NCBI RefSeq assembly: GCF_003576645.1
Contig: NC_044922.1
Span: 25,064,765-25,128,764 of the forward strand
Length of the DNA: 64,000 nt
Direction: 5' to 3'
DNA from: Ipomoea triloba
Taxonomy: Eukaryota; Streptophyta; Magnoliopsida; Solanales; Convolvulaceae
Within the stretch, counting starts at the first letter, position 1, and each line of letters opens with the position of its first letter. The position numbers were made by a program, and so were the translations under genes. The notes under the pieces were generated by a model. That model saw only the letters and a list, made by a program, of their open reading frames with translations, made no database searches and had not been told where the DNA came from. This document shows, in pieces, positions 45,235-56,005 of the stretch.

Positions 45235-45585
45235 ATGGCGGAGAGCAACAAGTATTTGTTATCGGAACGACGGCAGCCCAGCCAGTTGATGCAGCGGCGA
45301 GCGCCGTCGTCGTCGTCGATGCAGATAAACTGCGCCGCCGCGCATTGGAACGCGGCGATTCCGATGCTATCGCCGTTGGTTTCGTCGCTAGAGTCCAGGA
45401 ATGACCTGACGGCGGCGATTAATTTGTATTCTAATTCTATGAAGGACGAGCTGGCTAAGAAAGAGCAGGAGAAGCCGCCGTCGCCGCCGGCGGTGTTGAA
45501 GAGATGGCAACACCCGGCGATGCCGTTTTGCCAAGAGCAGGTTCCTCCTTTCGTGCCGTTTGCACCGCATATGCTGATCGATTAA
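45235..45585 (+). CDS. Unrecognised plant protein, 116 aa, Pro-rich C-terminus
   Basis: The ATG at 45235 has a purine-rich context (TATCTATGGCGGAG) and opens 116 GC-rich codons without an intron. Features: a Ser/Arg-rich N-terminal third (MQRRAPSSSSMQ), a probably helical middle (AAAHWNAAIPMLSPLVSSLE, then RNDLTAAINLYSNSMKDELA), and a Lys/Glu then Pro-rich end with WQHPAMPFCQEQVPPFVPF. It has no signal peptide or membrane segment. The GC content drops sharply after the stop, which supports real coding. I do not recognise a domain; it resembles the small conserved plant-specific proteins of unknown function. Confidence 0.6.
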   Translation: MAESNKYLLSERRQPSQLMQRRAPSSSSMQINCAAAHWNAAIPMLSPLVSSLESRNDLTAAINLYSNSMKDELAKKEQEKPPSPPAVLKRWQHPAMPFCQEQVPPFVPFAPHMLID

Positions 45586-45754
45586 GTAGAGTATCAAATA
45601 TTTTGATTTTTATATTTTTTGGTTATAATTTTGATGGGTATATAATACTCTGTATGTGTTTATATTTTTACTACTTTACCGTTTTGTAAATCAAATCTCC
45701 TACCACTTCTAATAAACAACTTATTTTTATTTTCTTGACTAAAACATTGGCCTT

Positions 45755-45835
45755 ACCCAAGAATAAGCTCTTTTGTTCATCACTAAATGAGTTCAAATCT
45801 CATTACGTTTTATGAGAACTTTTTTACTTTTGCCC
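45755..45835. other. Possible SINE relic downstream of the 116-aa gene
   Basis: ATCACTAAATGAGTTCAAATCTCATTACG includes a B-box-like TTCAAATCTC at the right distance from a weak head. The evidence is thin. Confidence 0.2.
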
Positions 45836-46062
45836 CTTAAAGGGGAAAATCTTCCTCTAAGGGTCTCCCCACCCTGATATAATTGTATAAAGATAAATTA
45901 TGGTAACTAATAAAATTTTAAAGTAAAGAGGTAAAACATAGTGACTCAAAGAATGAATTTTAAGTGTGAAGATGGCCTTCAAAGAGCTCATCATGCAACT
46001 GTCACAGCTCAATTCCCACACAAGCCATATCCCAACCCGCAGGAGATTATTAAAAAAAAAAA

Positions 46063-47168
46063 GGGGGAAATTGCATTTTTGGTCCCTGAGCTTTAAGCAA
46101 ATTCCGACTCAGTCTCTGAGTTATAGCCGTATCCGAGTTTAGTCCCTCAGTTATGAACGAAGTGGCGCATTTGATCCCTGGCCGTTAAAACTAACGGAAA
46201 AATTAAAAAATAGTTAAAATTTGAAGGGTAAAATAGGAAATTCACATTTTATTATCCTTCTTATATCAAAATCACTTTTATAATATTATTTTTCACTTCT
46301 TAGCATCTTATTTTCAATATTTTTCAATTCTAAAAGCATTTCAATAACTTTAGTATGACTTTTTAGGAGTCTGGCTATCGTATAACAAACTTAAGACCTA
46401 GTACAAACAAAGAAACACTTGATCATTGTTTTTAAGCATCTGAAAACAGTATCCTAATAATTTTTGGTTTCCTTTACTAAGCAACAAAGGTATCAAACTA
46501 GAACTTCTGAGATACAAAATAATTTCAAATTTTTCAGGTTGCTTTTATGAGAATTTCACCAAAAGAATAACTTGAGATTTTTATTATGTAAAAAATATTT
46601 TGTATGCAATAGTTTAGTCAATTGTCGCTTTTTGAAGTTACAAAGTTTTTAAAATTTTCATAATTGATTCTTAGGTTCCTCTTTCATTACTCTGGTTTTA
46701 AGAAAACAGAATTTTGTATCTCAAAAGTTCTAGCTTGATTACCTTTGTTGCTTAGTAAAGAAAATCGAAAATTATTAGGATAGTGTTTTCAGATGCCTAA
46801 ACACAATGATCAAGTGTTTTTTTGTTTGTACTAGGTTTTAAGTTTGTTATACGAGAGTCAGGCTCCTAACAAGTCATACTAAAATTATTGAAATGCTTTC
46901 AGAATTGAAAAATATTGAAAATAAGAGGCTAAGAAGTGAAAAATAATGTTATAAAAGTGATTTTGATATAAGAAGAAGAATAAAATGTGAATTTCATATT
47001 TTATCCCTCAAATTTTAATTATTTTTTAATTTTTCCGTTAGTTTTAACGGCCAGGGACCAAATGCGCCACTTTGTTCATAATTGAGAGACTAAACTCGGA
47101 TAAGGTCATAACTCAGGGACTGAGTCGGAACTTAGTTAAAGCTCAGGGACCAAAGATGCAATTTTCCC
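46063..47168. mobile_element. Long fold-back element, about 1.1 kb, arms of about 480-500 bp
   Basis: The left end GGGAAATTGCATTTTTGGTC and the right end CTTTGGTCCC type sequence (inverted GGGAAAATTGCATCTTTGGT) start a near-complete inverted repeat. Matching inner pairs include CCGTTAAAACTAACGGAAAA with TTTTTCCGTTAGTTTTAACG, TTATATCAAAATCACTTTTA with TAAAAGTGATTTTGATATAA, and TTAAGACCTAGTACAAACAA with TTGTTTGTACTAGGTTTTAA. The centre is near 46615. Both flanks are A runs, so the target duplication may be nine adenines. There is no coding capacity. If transcribed it would form a very long hairpin RNA. Confidence 0.85.
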
Positions 47169-47325
47169 AAAAAAAAATCCTTAAAAGTAACTAATGTTTT
47201 GTTCATGGTTCCCTAAGATGAACTTCAAAAATTTTGTTTATTGATTAAATGAATATAGATGGAATAAGTATTTAAAAAGACAAAATATATGTTATATTGA
47301 ATTATATATGTGTGTGTATTTTTAT

Positions 47326-47362
<37 letters not shown>

Positions 47363-47895
47363 ATTAATATTATTATAAGCGCACCCTTATGAGAGTTGGC
47401 ACCCATAAGAGAATTAGGAAATAATTAAAAATGTCTGCCAAGATTTAGCGAATCAAAAGCAACTAGAGAAAATATACAGTGACATTTTTATAAATAATAA
47501 CTAAATCCAAATCTAAACCATAAAATACTACATTTTTCTTCAAAAATAACAAAAATTTTATTCAGTATTATATTTTTCAATATCCAACCCATTTCACAAT
47601 AAAAATCTGCTAAATAGTATTACAAGAGAGTAACTCTTTCTCTTAATATGTTACACTCACTATTATGGAGTAAAAAGTAAAATAGAAAGAAACAAAAAAG
47701 TTGGATACAACTTTTTACAAAATCATTCCAAATTTTCATTATTGAAAAGAAATCAAAAGACATTGCAATTAAAAACATTAGAGTTTTTTTTTTTTTTTTT
47801 AAATGAGGTAGTGACAGTAAAATTTATCAAAAACTACTATAACAATCAGATGGAATCACCAAAAGGAAGTACAAGAAAGGTAGTTAAGAGTTGTT
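47169..47895. other. AT-rich spacer with an inverted microsatellite
   Basis: No gene is seen. At about 47325-47376 an (AAT)n run passes directly into an (ATT)n run, which would pair with it. Confidence 0.5.
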
Positions 47896-48362
47896 CAATG
47901 TTGCAAAAATCGCGCCCGGCCGCGTCGAGGAAGGCTGAAATCGGCCTCCTCCGCGGTCGGGCGCCTAGCCCACCTGGCCGGGTGCCTGGGCCGCCTAGGC
48001 CGGCCGACAGGTTTTTTTTTTTTTAAAAAAAATAAAAAATTATAAATCTGAAACATTTAAACTATTAATGTTATAATGTATTAACTAATACTCTAATAAT
48101 AAGTAATAACTTAATAAAATAATAAGTAATAACTAAATTAAACTAATAAGTAATGCACTAATAATTAATAAATAATAACTAATAACTTAATAAGTATTAA
48201 ATATTTAACTATTAAAGTGTAAAGACTTACAATATTAAACGCTTTACACTTATTAACACTTAAAATATATTTTTTTTAAATATTTTTTTCACCTAAAAAA
48301 AAAAAAAAAAAACTAGGCGCCCCCCAGGCGCCTAGAGGGCGCCTAGTGATTTTTGCAACTTG
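47896..48362. mobile_element. hAT-like MITE, GC-rich ends, perfect 8-bp target duplication
   Basis: GAGTTGTT stands at 47888-47895 and 48363-48370. The element starts CAATGTTGCAAAAATCGCG and ends TGATTTTTGCAACTTG, terminal inverted repeats of about 15 bp. Next to the ends are GC-rich blocks (CGCCCGGCCGCG, GCCTAGGCCGGCC, GGCGCCTAGAGGGCGCC) and the middle is AT-rich with a TAATAACTAA-like monotony. It is the same family as 14332-14691. An open frame running into it at 47742-48026 is not a gene. Confidence 0.85.
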
Positions 48363-48370
48363 GAGTTGTT

Positions 48371-48620
48371 AGAGCACCTACAATAGAGATTTTTTGCCGA
48401 CTTGAAAGAAAGAACATGGTTATGTTTGAGGAAAGAAAAGAAGGTTTTAATGTTAAAATGGGTCTTTTGTTTAAAGAAGAAAAAAAACATGCTATTTGCT
48501 AACACCCATGACGCTTGGACAATTCAAAGTGGTTGCCAATCAACGCCACTCTCCCCTTTTTTTTGGTTTGTTTTAAATCTGATTTGGCCAAGGGGTCCCC
48601 AAAGATTGGAGGTGAGTCAT
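48371..48620. mobile_element. Possible third copy of the GAGCATCT MITE family
   Basis: AGAGCACCTACAATAGAGA at the start resembles AGAGCATCTACATTAGTAT at 34435. The rest is less similar, and the right end is not clear. Confidence 0.35.
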
Positions 48621-48736
48621 GAGATGGCATAACAAAGACAAGGCACACTGTAGCAACATTCAAAGTCATAATATCACATAACAAACCAAAGTGTAGCAAG
48701 CAAGCAGGATACAATGAAACAAGGGGGCCTACTTGA

Positions 48737-51700
48737 CTACTTGAGCAGGGTCTTGACAATGGACTTGACATTGAGCTTCTTCAAGTCCGTATAGGACTGC
48801 CCACATCCCACAAACATCACTGGTGCCCCAGATATGTAAACCATGGATAGTGCCGCTCCCACCTGTAACCATCAACATATTTCACATTTAAGGCCGTCAC
48901 TATATAAAAAACATAGCCATTCCATCCAAAAAGGGAAATAATAATCTACCTTGTCATCAATGGTGTCAAACTTTGTAAGGAGAATTCCATCAATTAATCT
49001 TGGATTTGGTGAGGGTGATAAATCACCCAATTTCTACAACAAAAAGCAATCACAATGCGTGTCAGACTATTATACTGTAAGATACAAACACATATATAGG
49101 GTGAACTACGAACCTGATTGAATTTTGATAATTGGTCAACAGCGTCATTCCCCACGAGTGCCTCACCAACAAACAGGACTAAATCTGGATTGTTGACATA
49201 AATAAGCTTTGATAGTGCTCTCATCAATGGTTCATTATCCTGCGGGAAGCAAAACAAAATATATACTGGTGACTAAGAACATACCACATACACAAGAAGA
49301 TATAGTGCATCCTACCATGCATTTAAAGCACCCAACTGTGTATGTATATGTAAGTATGTATGCTGAATACACACACACACACACAATGGAATTCTTTTGT
49401 GACAGTCTCTTTTGGGGTTGGTTTGGTGTGATATGGAGATTCTAATTAAATCCAAATACCTGCATTCGACCAGCTGTATCAACAAGGACAACATCAGAAC
49501 CATTGCGAGAGGCCTCTTCAATTGCTTCCTTTGCAACAATGGCAGGGTCTTTCTCATAGCCCTTCTCAAATATTGGGATCTATAAATGCCAAAGTTTAGG
49601 CATCACAATCATTTTCTCATATTTTAAGTGATTTAGCAGAACACATAAAGCCCTTAGAACAAAATTAAATGTCACAACATAATACCTGAAGCCTACGAGC
49701 ATGAGTTCGTAGTTGCTCCACAGCTCCTGATCGGAATGTATCACAAGCAGCCATCATTACATTGATCTTATGCTGCAGAAGCCAATAAGCAACCTGTATA
49801 CAGCAGATAAAAACGCTTGTCAAATACATGAAGAACATTTCTATATAACTACCATAAAGCACCAAACATGAATTAACCTTTGCAAGATTGGTTGATTTCC
49901 CAACTCCATTAACTCCTACAAAAACCACGACATATGGTTCCCTTGTTCCTTTGCTGTGTGAACATCCCTCAAAATGTCTATGGAATGTTTAGGAGTCAAT
50001 ATGCGGACAAGAGCCTCCTCCATTGCAGCCTGGTTTGATGAACACAGCCTTTCATATTAGAATGTTATAATAAGTAAACAAAAGATTAAAAATCTTGCAA
50101 TTGAGATAACATATGTAAGTTAATTCTTTTGTCCCCCTTTTGGAGCCTGCTTCTATGTTAATGATCATATTACCTTCACTATTGAAGAAATTCTAGTAAA
50201 GGAGGCTTGCTTTTTACCCTCAAGGTTGGCTGCAACTGACTCACAGAGCTTTTCGGCAATTTCCTCAGCCTACAAAGAATGCCATTAAATCTTTAATAAT
50301 AGCCTAGAAATTTAAAAAAAAAATAAAAAATTGTCGAACAAAATCCTGGTCATGGATCAATGAAATCTTTCATTTTCCTTTTTATTTTTGTTTTAACAGG
50401 CAGAGTATTATATGAAATAGCATACCACATTCTTGGTCATAAGCATGTCCTTAAGAGCTTTTAAGGGTAGTTCCAGGTCTGCCTTCTCCAAATTTGCCTT
50501 ACCTGCAATACTGGAAAAAGGGTAGGGCAAGTCAAAATTGATATCAGTGTCAATAGTTTCAAAAATGGATACGACCCAAACCAGTAACAGATATATGCAT
50601 TCGTACGCTAAAAAATAAGGGCAAATTTATAGTCATTAGCACCTAACATTGAACAACATTATCACAATAATGACCCACAAAGTATATGAACGATGATAGT
50701 GGCTGCATCCAAACTATGTTCTCACAAATCTTGGCTCTGAGTTCACCTTACTGCATACATTATCATTCACCAATTCTCAAAGTCTGTTTACTAATATATT
50801 TGCGGTTGCCAACTTGCCATACAACAGAGTATCAACAGAACTAAAAAACGGTTAACAAAGAAGCAGGAATAATACTCTTTCCTCCTCAAATGGAAAAACC
50901 AATCATTAAAGAGTTTTCTCGAGGGGGAAGACAAGAAATTCATTGACTTTGAATCAGCCAATACAAATACTGAATAACAAGAAAAAGAATGTGGGGATGA
51001 TGAGAACAGAATGGGGAAAGCAAAAAACTAAAATAAAATAAAATTAGGCAGGAGGAGAAATCCCACTTCTTCATGGAGAAGGGGTAGGGGAGTTACCTCT
51101 GGAACATGGATGAGAACCACCATTTTTTCTTTGTATCAACTTTGCGATCTTCATAAGTTTCCTCTTCATCCTCCTCACTTTCACTGTCATTGATAATTTC
51201 CTCTTTGTCCATCATGCTCTCACCTTGATCCACAGCCACAGCTGCTAAATTCTGCACCTCATCTTCATTTACATGGTCAATAAAATCTATCTTTGCCTGT
51301 GAATGTGAATCATCCCAGACTCTATTCTTTTTCATTATTTTCTTTGGCTCTGCCTTAGAACCTTTTTTAACAACAGTGTCAGTTTTCTTTCCACCTTTAG
51401 ACCTAAGTTTCTGTAACTTATTTACATCAAATGCCCCAGTTTTAGAGCTAACATCCTCTTTAACCTTATCAGTCCTCTTTGCAGGCAATTCCTCATTCTC
51501 AAATCTACAATTAGAATCACCATTTTCTAGTGAGCAGTTTGTAACCTTGTCCTCCTCTCCACCATCATCTCCTGATTCACTTTTTTTATTACCTCCATCA
51601 AACATGCCCCTCTGAACTTGCCCTTGCTTCTTTACAAGAGGATTCTTCATAGGCTTTCCCGCCTGCTTTGTTTTCTTCATTTCCTCAACACGTGCCTCTG

Positions 51701-52058
51701 CCTCCTTCCTAAGCTGTTGAAAAATATCATCGAAGTCATTGTACAAGGTCCTTTTGGGATCATATATCTTTGAGAACTCTTTCTTAACCATTGTTAGTAG
51801 ATCATCAACATACAAAAGATGGAGAATCCTCTGATAAACAGCAACAAATACGAGTCCAAGTTCATTGTGAAATGTCCACTTAAGAGTATAAGCAGCTCCT
51901 GGCACATCATAATTATAGTATGTAGAACCTGATCGTTCTTCCAAGAGACAAGACCGAATCAAGATGTCAATTGGAGAACCTTTAAGAGCATTTCCAAGCT
52001 CTTTGCAGGTCCAGAGGATCAACCCCCGTCTAGTGAAAATAAATAACTGCTCTAACAT
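48737..52058 (-). CDS. Signal recognition particle receptor subunit alpha homolog, nine coding exons, one apparent single-base deletion
   Basis: Minus-strand coding exons are 52058-51097, 50510-50426, 50269-50174, 50029-49878, 49793-49686, 49579-49460, 49239-49114, 49033-48950 and 48862-48737. The N-terminus [20 protein letters not shown] is the SRX domain that binds the beta subunit; a charged linker follows, and then the SRP54-type NG GTPase: [10 protein letters not shown] (P-loop), [28 protein letters not shown] and [13 protein letters not shown]. It docks ribosome-SRP complexes at the ER. In exon 4, CAA GGG AA- CCA TAT (near 49937) lacks one base, which would stop translation just before the P-loop; with it the protein is 619 aa, the normal length. 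Because all other exons are intact, a sequence error is likely. A 5'UTR exon probably lies at about 53386-53540 (donor GGAAG/GTATAT), with an acceptor near 52081. Confidence 0.9.
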
Positions 52059-53645
52059 CTCTGGATGATACAACCAAAAGTCTGAAAGAAAACAAAGCCC
52101 AAATTATTAAATTCAAAAATCAAAACAACAAACACTAAATATTCAAGAAAAACATGAAACAACTTTCAATGATGCCAATTCAATTATAAATAAACAAAAC
52201 AAATTAAATTATCAATTTAATTGCACGAAAATTCTGAGAAAAACACAAGCTCAGGCACAAAACATAAATCAAAAGGCCTAAAACCCAATCACAAGCAGAT
52301 ATATACACATTCATTTGTATATAAAATATACTCCGTATCTGATAAATCATAAAATGTTACAAATCAGCAAATTGTACAATTCAACTTTAGAAACCTACAA
52401 ATCAGGAGCAATTGAATAGAATTATGGAAATCAAAAAATAAGAAACCAATAATAAATTGTGGAATAATTTTTTACCTGTTTATTTTGGGTAAAACTAAAT
52501 TGAAGAAACCCACTGTCTAAGAAAATGGAAAAAAAAGAAAACAAGAAAGAAATGCAACTAACCCCATATTTATAGTTGAAATGTTAAGTTTGACTAGATC
52601 CTAAGGTTTATGAATCTGCTTTCTTGAGATACTTTTCCCTTTTACTTTTCGTTGTAGCATAAATCATAACCAATGTGGAGATAATATTTCATGCACTCAA
52701 CATTCTTGGAGCTGACAAGCAAGAGTAAGGCATCCTTGATTTCTTGACACAATATGCAAAAATGTTCACATGTATCATTGTTATATCCGCGTGTAGTAAT
52801 TCAATGTTTGTCTAATTTTAATTTTTAAACAATGACCATATAAAAATTATCATAGATATTCAAACAAGAAATGTTAATATTAGTTTTGAATCAATTTATT
52901 TATTTTGACCCAAGTAAGAAGATAAACAGATTTTCACATGTTTTCAATTGTATTTATAAATTTACGATATATGTTCACATATAGTGAATATGGAGTACAA
53001 TGCTTACAAAGTTGTATAATGATATTCATGTTTCCGAGGTTCAATTCAAAGCATGCTGCACTTCAAAATCATTTCTAAACAATATGAGGTTCTGCACCGC
53101 TGCTGCAGTTTTGAACCGGAGAAATGAGGTTCTGCAGAAACAGTTTCGAACCTCAAAAGGAGCACCAACCTCATACAAACCAGATATTTCACCAACACAT
53201 CAAAGATCAACAATAGTTTTAAAATGGCATATTTGAAAATGAGAATGCACACACCAACACATATCCATAAAAAAATTAGCATCAAAACAGCATTTCAGAA
53301 ACTAAAGAGGAAAAGAAATGGAACCCTAGAAATTCAGATAGGGTTTAATAAATGCAAAAACAGATCTAGATGATTATATACCTTCCGGTCTGGAGTTGGA
53401 CAAGAGCCTATAGAAGATTTCGGAAAATCCGTTGTATTGAAAATGTTGTTGGGACGAGAGGAAGCTGGATAGGGTGGCCGGAGATGGGAGTTGGCGACGA
53501 TGGCCGAAGGAAAGGAGGGAAAAACGGGGCTAAGATGCTGCTGCCAAGGTTCGATGTGTAGATATACTGTAAACCATTTTAATTTTTTTTCTTGTACAAT
53601 AAAAAGATATTCTCAAATTTACTATTTTTCCTTTTTAGTTTTTTG
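52059..53645. other. 5' leader region and upstream DNA of the SRP receptor gene
   Basis: 53386-53540, read on the minus strand, is CT-rich and ends in a good donor, as expected of a 5'UTR first exon with its promoter upstream. A second possible donor (AAACAG/GTAAAA) is near 52478. No other gene is seen; 53080-53165 contains two AATGAGGTTCTGCA(C/G) phrases as a short direct repeat. Confidence 0.45.
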
Positions 53646-53921
53646 GGAAAATTATAATTTCGTCCTAAGTTATATGATAATTGTAAAATTTGTTCTTGAG
53701 TGTTCGTTATACTCACTTTTCGTCCTTAAGTTATCATTGGTGTTGCACTTTTGGTCCCTGAATTATATTAAAATTGCAAATTTCGGTCCTAATGTTTTAT
53801 TAGTAAAGAGACGAAAAGTGTAACGTCAATGATAACTTTGGGACGAAAAGTGAGTATAACTAACACTTAGGGACGAATTCTACAATTACCCTATAACTTA
53901 GGGACGAAAACTACCATTTTC
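53646..53921. mobile_element. Mutator-type MITE, 9-bp target duplication
   Basis: Flanks AGTTTTTTG (53637-53645) and AGTTTTTTT (53922-53930) match 8 of 9. The ends GGAAAATTATAATTTCGTCC and, inverted from the right side, GAAAATGGTAGTTTTCGTCC are inverted repeats. The interior repeats the phrase ACTTTTCGTCC(C/T)TAAGTTAT. It is the same family as 26721-27036. Confidence 0.75.
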
Positions 53922-54128
53922 AGTTTTTTTTTTTTTTTTTTGGAAAATTCCTTAGTTTTTTTTACTAGTTGTAAATACACACCATGTGCAATTGATTAAT
54001 GTTCAATGAACAACAAAAAATTAGTAAAGTTAAACTATCAAAATAAATAGGAAACACATAAGTATTATAAATAGGAAAAGGTGTCAAATAAGCCACTGAA
54101 CTTATCGTTTTTGTGCAATTGGGTCATT

Positions 54129-54886
54129 TTTTTTAAGTGAAAAGGGGAAACCCATATGAAACCGCGTACAATTAAGCAGCATTATACATAAAGCGCCATG
54201 ATGGGCATCCTATCAAATCATTGTCGAATAGATTCCGAATATTGGCCGGAGGAATGTTTAGGATAAGTATGCCTTTGTTGAGCTCTCTTGCCGTCTTGGC
54301 TAGGTGATATGCAACTGCATTTAATTCCCAGGGGACTAATTCAGCACTCCAGGATTCCACCTTACGAAGCTCCATCATGCATGCTTTCAAAATATTCCCC
54401 ACTATTGAACTGGGGGCTGGTTGATCTTTAACTGTCGTATGATCGCCTGTGAATCTTCTTCAAGAATGATCCTTTTGAAACCATTCTTTATTGCCACTTG
54501 GATGCCTCTCAATAGTCCCAGGCCTCTGCTTCTAAGGGTGAGCAAGGACCTAACCTGTTGGTAAATCCACAGATCCAGCTGCCTGTGCAATCCCTTAAAA
54601 CTCCTCCGCATCCTGCTTTGTTGAGTGTATGGTCGACATAGCCATCGTAGTTAATTTTCACCACTCCTACCTCAGGTTTCTTCCAGCTTCTACATTCCCA
54701 TCCTAAGGAGTAAATTCCTTTGCGTTCTCTGGCATTTGTAAAGGCTGTCTCTGTCTGCTTGGAATGTGCCCTAATCCATTGAACTTTGGACTGCAAAGAG
54801 TGAAACGATCCAGTAAAGATGGTTTCGTTTCTCCACTTCCAAATCCACCAGATTGCTGTTACAAACATGATGCTTGCGTTTTCTGG
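54129..54886 (-). mobile_element. 5'-truncated LINE with RNase H domain, 18-bp target duplication
   Basis: TTGTGCAATTGGGTCATT lies at 54111-54128 and again at 54887-54904. Read on the minus strand, the insert encodes SIMFVTAIWWIWKWRNETIF, then the plant LINE RNase H pattern: KPEVGVVKINYDGYVDHTLN, AGCGGVLRDCTGSWICGF, LGPCSPLEAEAWDY, IILEEDSQAIIRQL and WELNAVAYHLAKTAREL. Stops and frame changes between these parts show decay. On the plus strand the insert starts with a short T run, which is the poly(A) tail of the minus-strand element. Only the 3' end of the LINE is present. Confidence 0.85.
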
Positions 54887-55009
54887 TTGTGCAATTGGGT
54901 CATTGAACTGAAAAAAAATGTGCAATCCAACTATCAAACAAGTAAAAAATATGTGCAATTATAACATTTGTATAATTTCTTTTAATTCAATTGAGTTAAA
55001 AACATTTTA

Positions 55010-55145
55010 ATAGCCAAAGGCCTTGTGGTCCAGCGGCATCCGGTGTGCACTCCCATGTGGAAGGGGGTGGGTTTGAGCCTCAGTGGAGGCATCTGTTTAC
55101 TCTTTGTGCTTCAGTAGGTTGAGAAAGTAGCTATGAACAAATAAG
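55010..55145 (+). mobile_element. SINE, best-preserved copy in the window
   Basis: The head is GCCAAAGGCCTTGTGGTCC then AGCGGCATCC (A-box region). GGTGGGTTTGAGCCTCAGTG is the B-box region. The tail is TTTACTCTTTGTGCTTCAGT then AGGTTGAGAAAGTAGCTATG. This structure, a tRNA-related head with an RNA polymerase III promoter and an unrelated tail, defines a SINE. Other copies or relics lie at 3958, 13525, 37828, 39725 and 44432. Confidence 0.8.
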
Positions 55146-55319
55146 AAAGATACAAATAAAACTTTAATGCATGTATTTTAGTTAATCTCAAATAGATCAA
55201 ATTTGAGTTGAATTGAGGTTAAACTAAAAAAAAATTAAAGCTCAATCAAACTTGGGCTAACCTTAAAATTTAAGTTTTTAACTATTTAAACTTAACATGA
55301 ATTACTATACAATTCTTCC

Positions 55320-55710
55320 TTCTCTCTCTAAAAACCAACGCCCTTACTCTGCTACTCAACTTCGGCTTCTACCGCTAGCCTCCGGCCGGAGCTCTAATTA
55401 AGCTTTGAGCCGGCGATATTGGTCACCTTCTACGTTTGCTCTTTCTCTTCTTCCACCCCGACCATCGTCGCAGCTCCGTCCGCCTCCGACCACCGTTGCA
55501 GCTCTTCATCTTCCTCTTCTGTGCCGTCGCAGTCCTTCCCCTCCGCCACTGCCCTTCTTTGGCCAACAACCACCGCGTCCCACCACCATCGCCCTCCTCC
55601 ACAGCCAAGCTTCTGCCTCCCACCACCGCCCCCCACCGCACAAGCTTCTTCCTCCCTCCTTCCGTTTTCTCTTCCTTTTAATAAAAAGTTTTATATATAT
55701 ATATAGCTAG
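55320..55710. other. Low-complexity Pro/Ser/Thr-coding GC-rich stretch
   Basis: The CT- and CCACC-rich DNA stays open in several frames on both strands, with products made mostly of Pro, Ser, Arg or Gly. Nothing conserved is seen. It may be a former exon or leader, but I do not call a gene. Confidence 0.3.
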
Positions 55711-55885
55711 TAGGTAGGTATTGAGGTTGGTGTTGGTAGTATTGAGCTCCCAACCCTACTTTGCCTTTACCCACTTTTTATTTTATCTTTTTTTTTAAAG
55801 TTTTTGTCTTCATAATAATTATTGTGTTTCCCTCTCGTTACTTTCACGAGCTTTTCATTTTCATAAGCATAAATCGTTTTGTTTG

Positions 55886-56005
55886 GCTTCGGCAATTGTT
55901 GATCTTATCCTGGACAACGAGCCAAAAAGAATGAAGACGAAGGCCCAGATCTTTGCTGAAGCTTTAAGCTCCCTAAAGGAATATAGCTTCCAAGTTATGA
56001 AATAG
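55886..56005 (+). pseudogene. C-terminal exon fragment of an unidentified protein
   Basis: A 40-codon frame reads ASAIVDLILDNEPKRMKTKA then QIFAEALSSLKEYSFQVMK and stops at 56003-56005. The composition looks coding (balanced charged and helical residues), unlike the flanks. There is no start, and an A run follows about 130 bp downstream, so it could be the 3' end of a retroposed copy. The family is not recognised. Confidence 0.35.

Noticed and set aside
55405..55710. Pro-rich open frames in several phases on both strands
   Set aside because: Low-complexity CCACC/CTT-rich DNA gives long frames in many phases; no conserved motif supports any of them.
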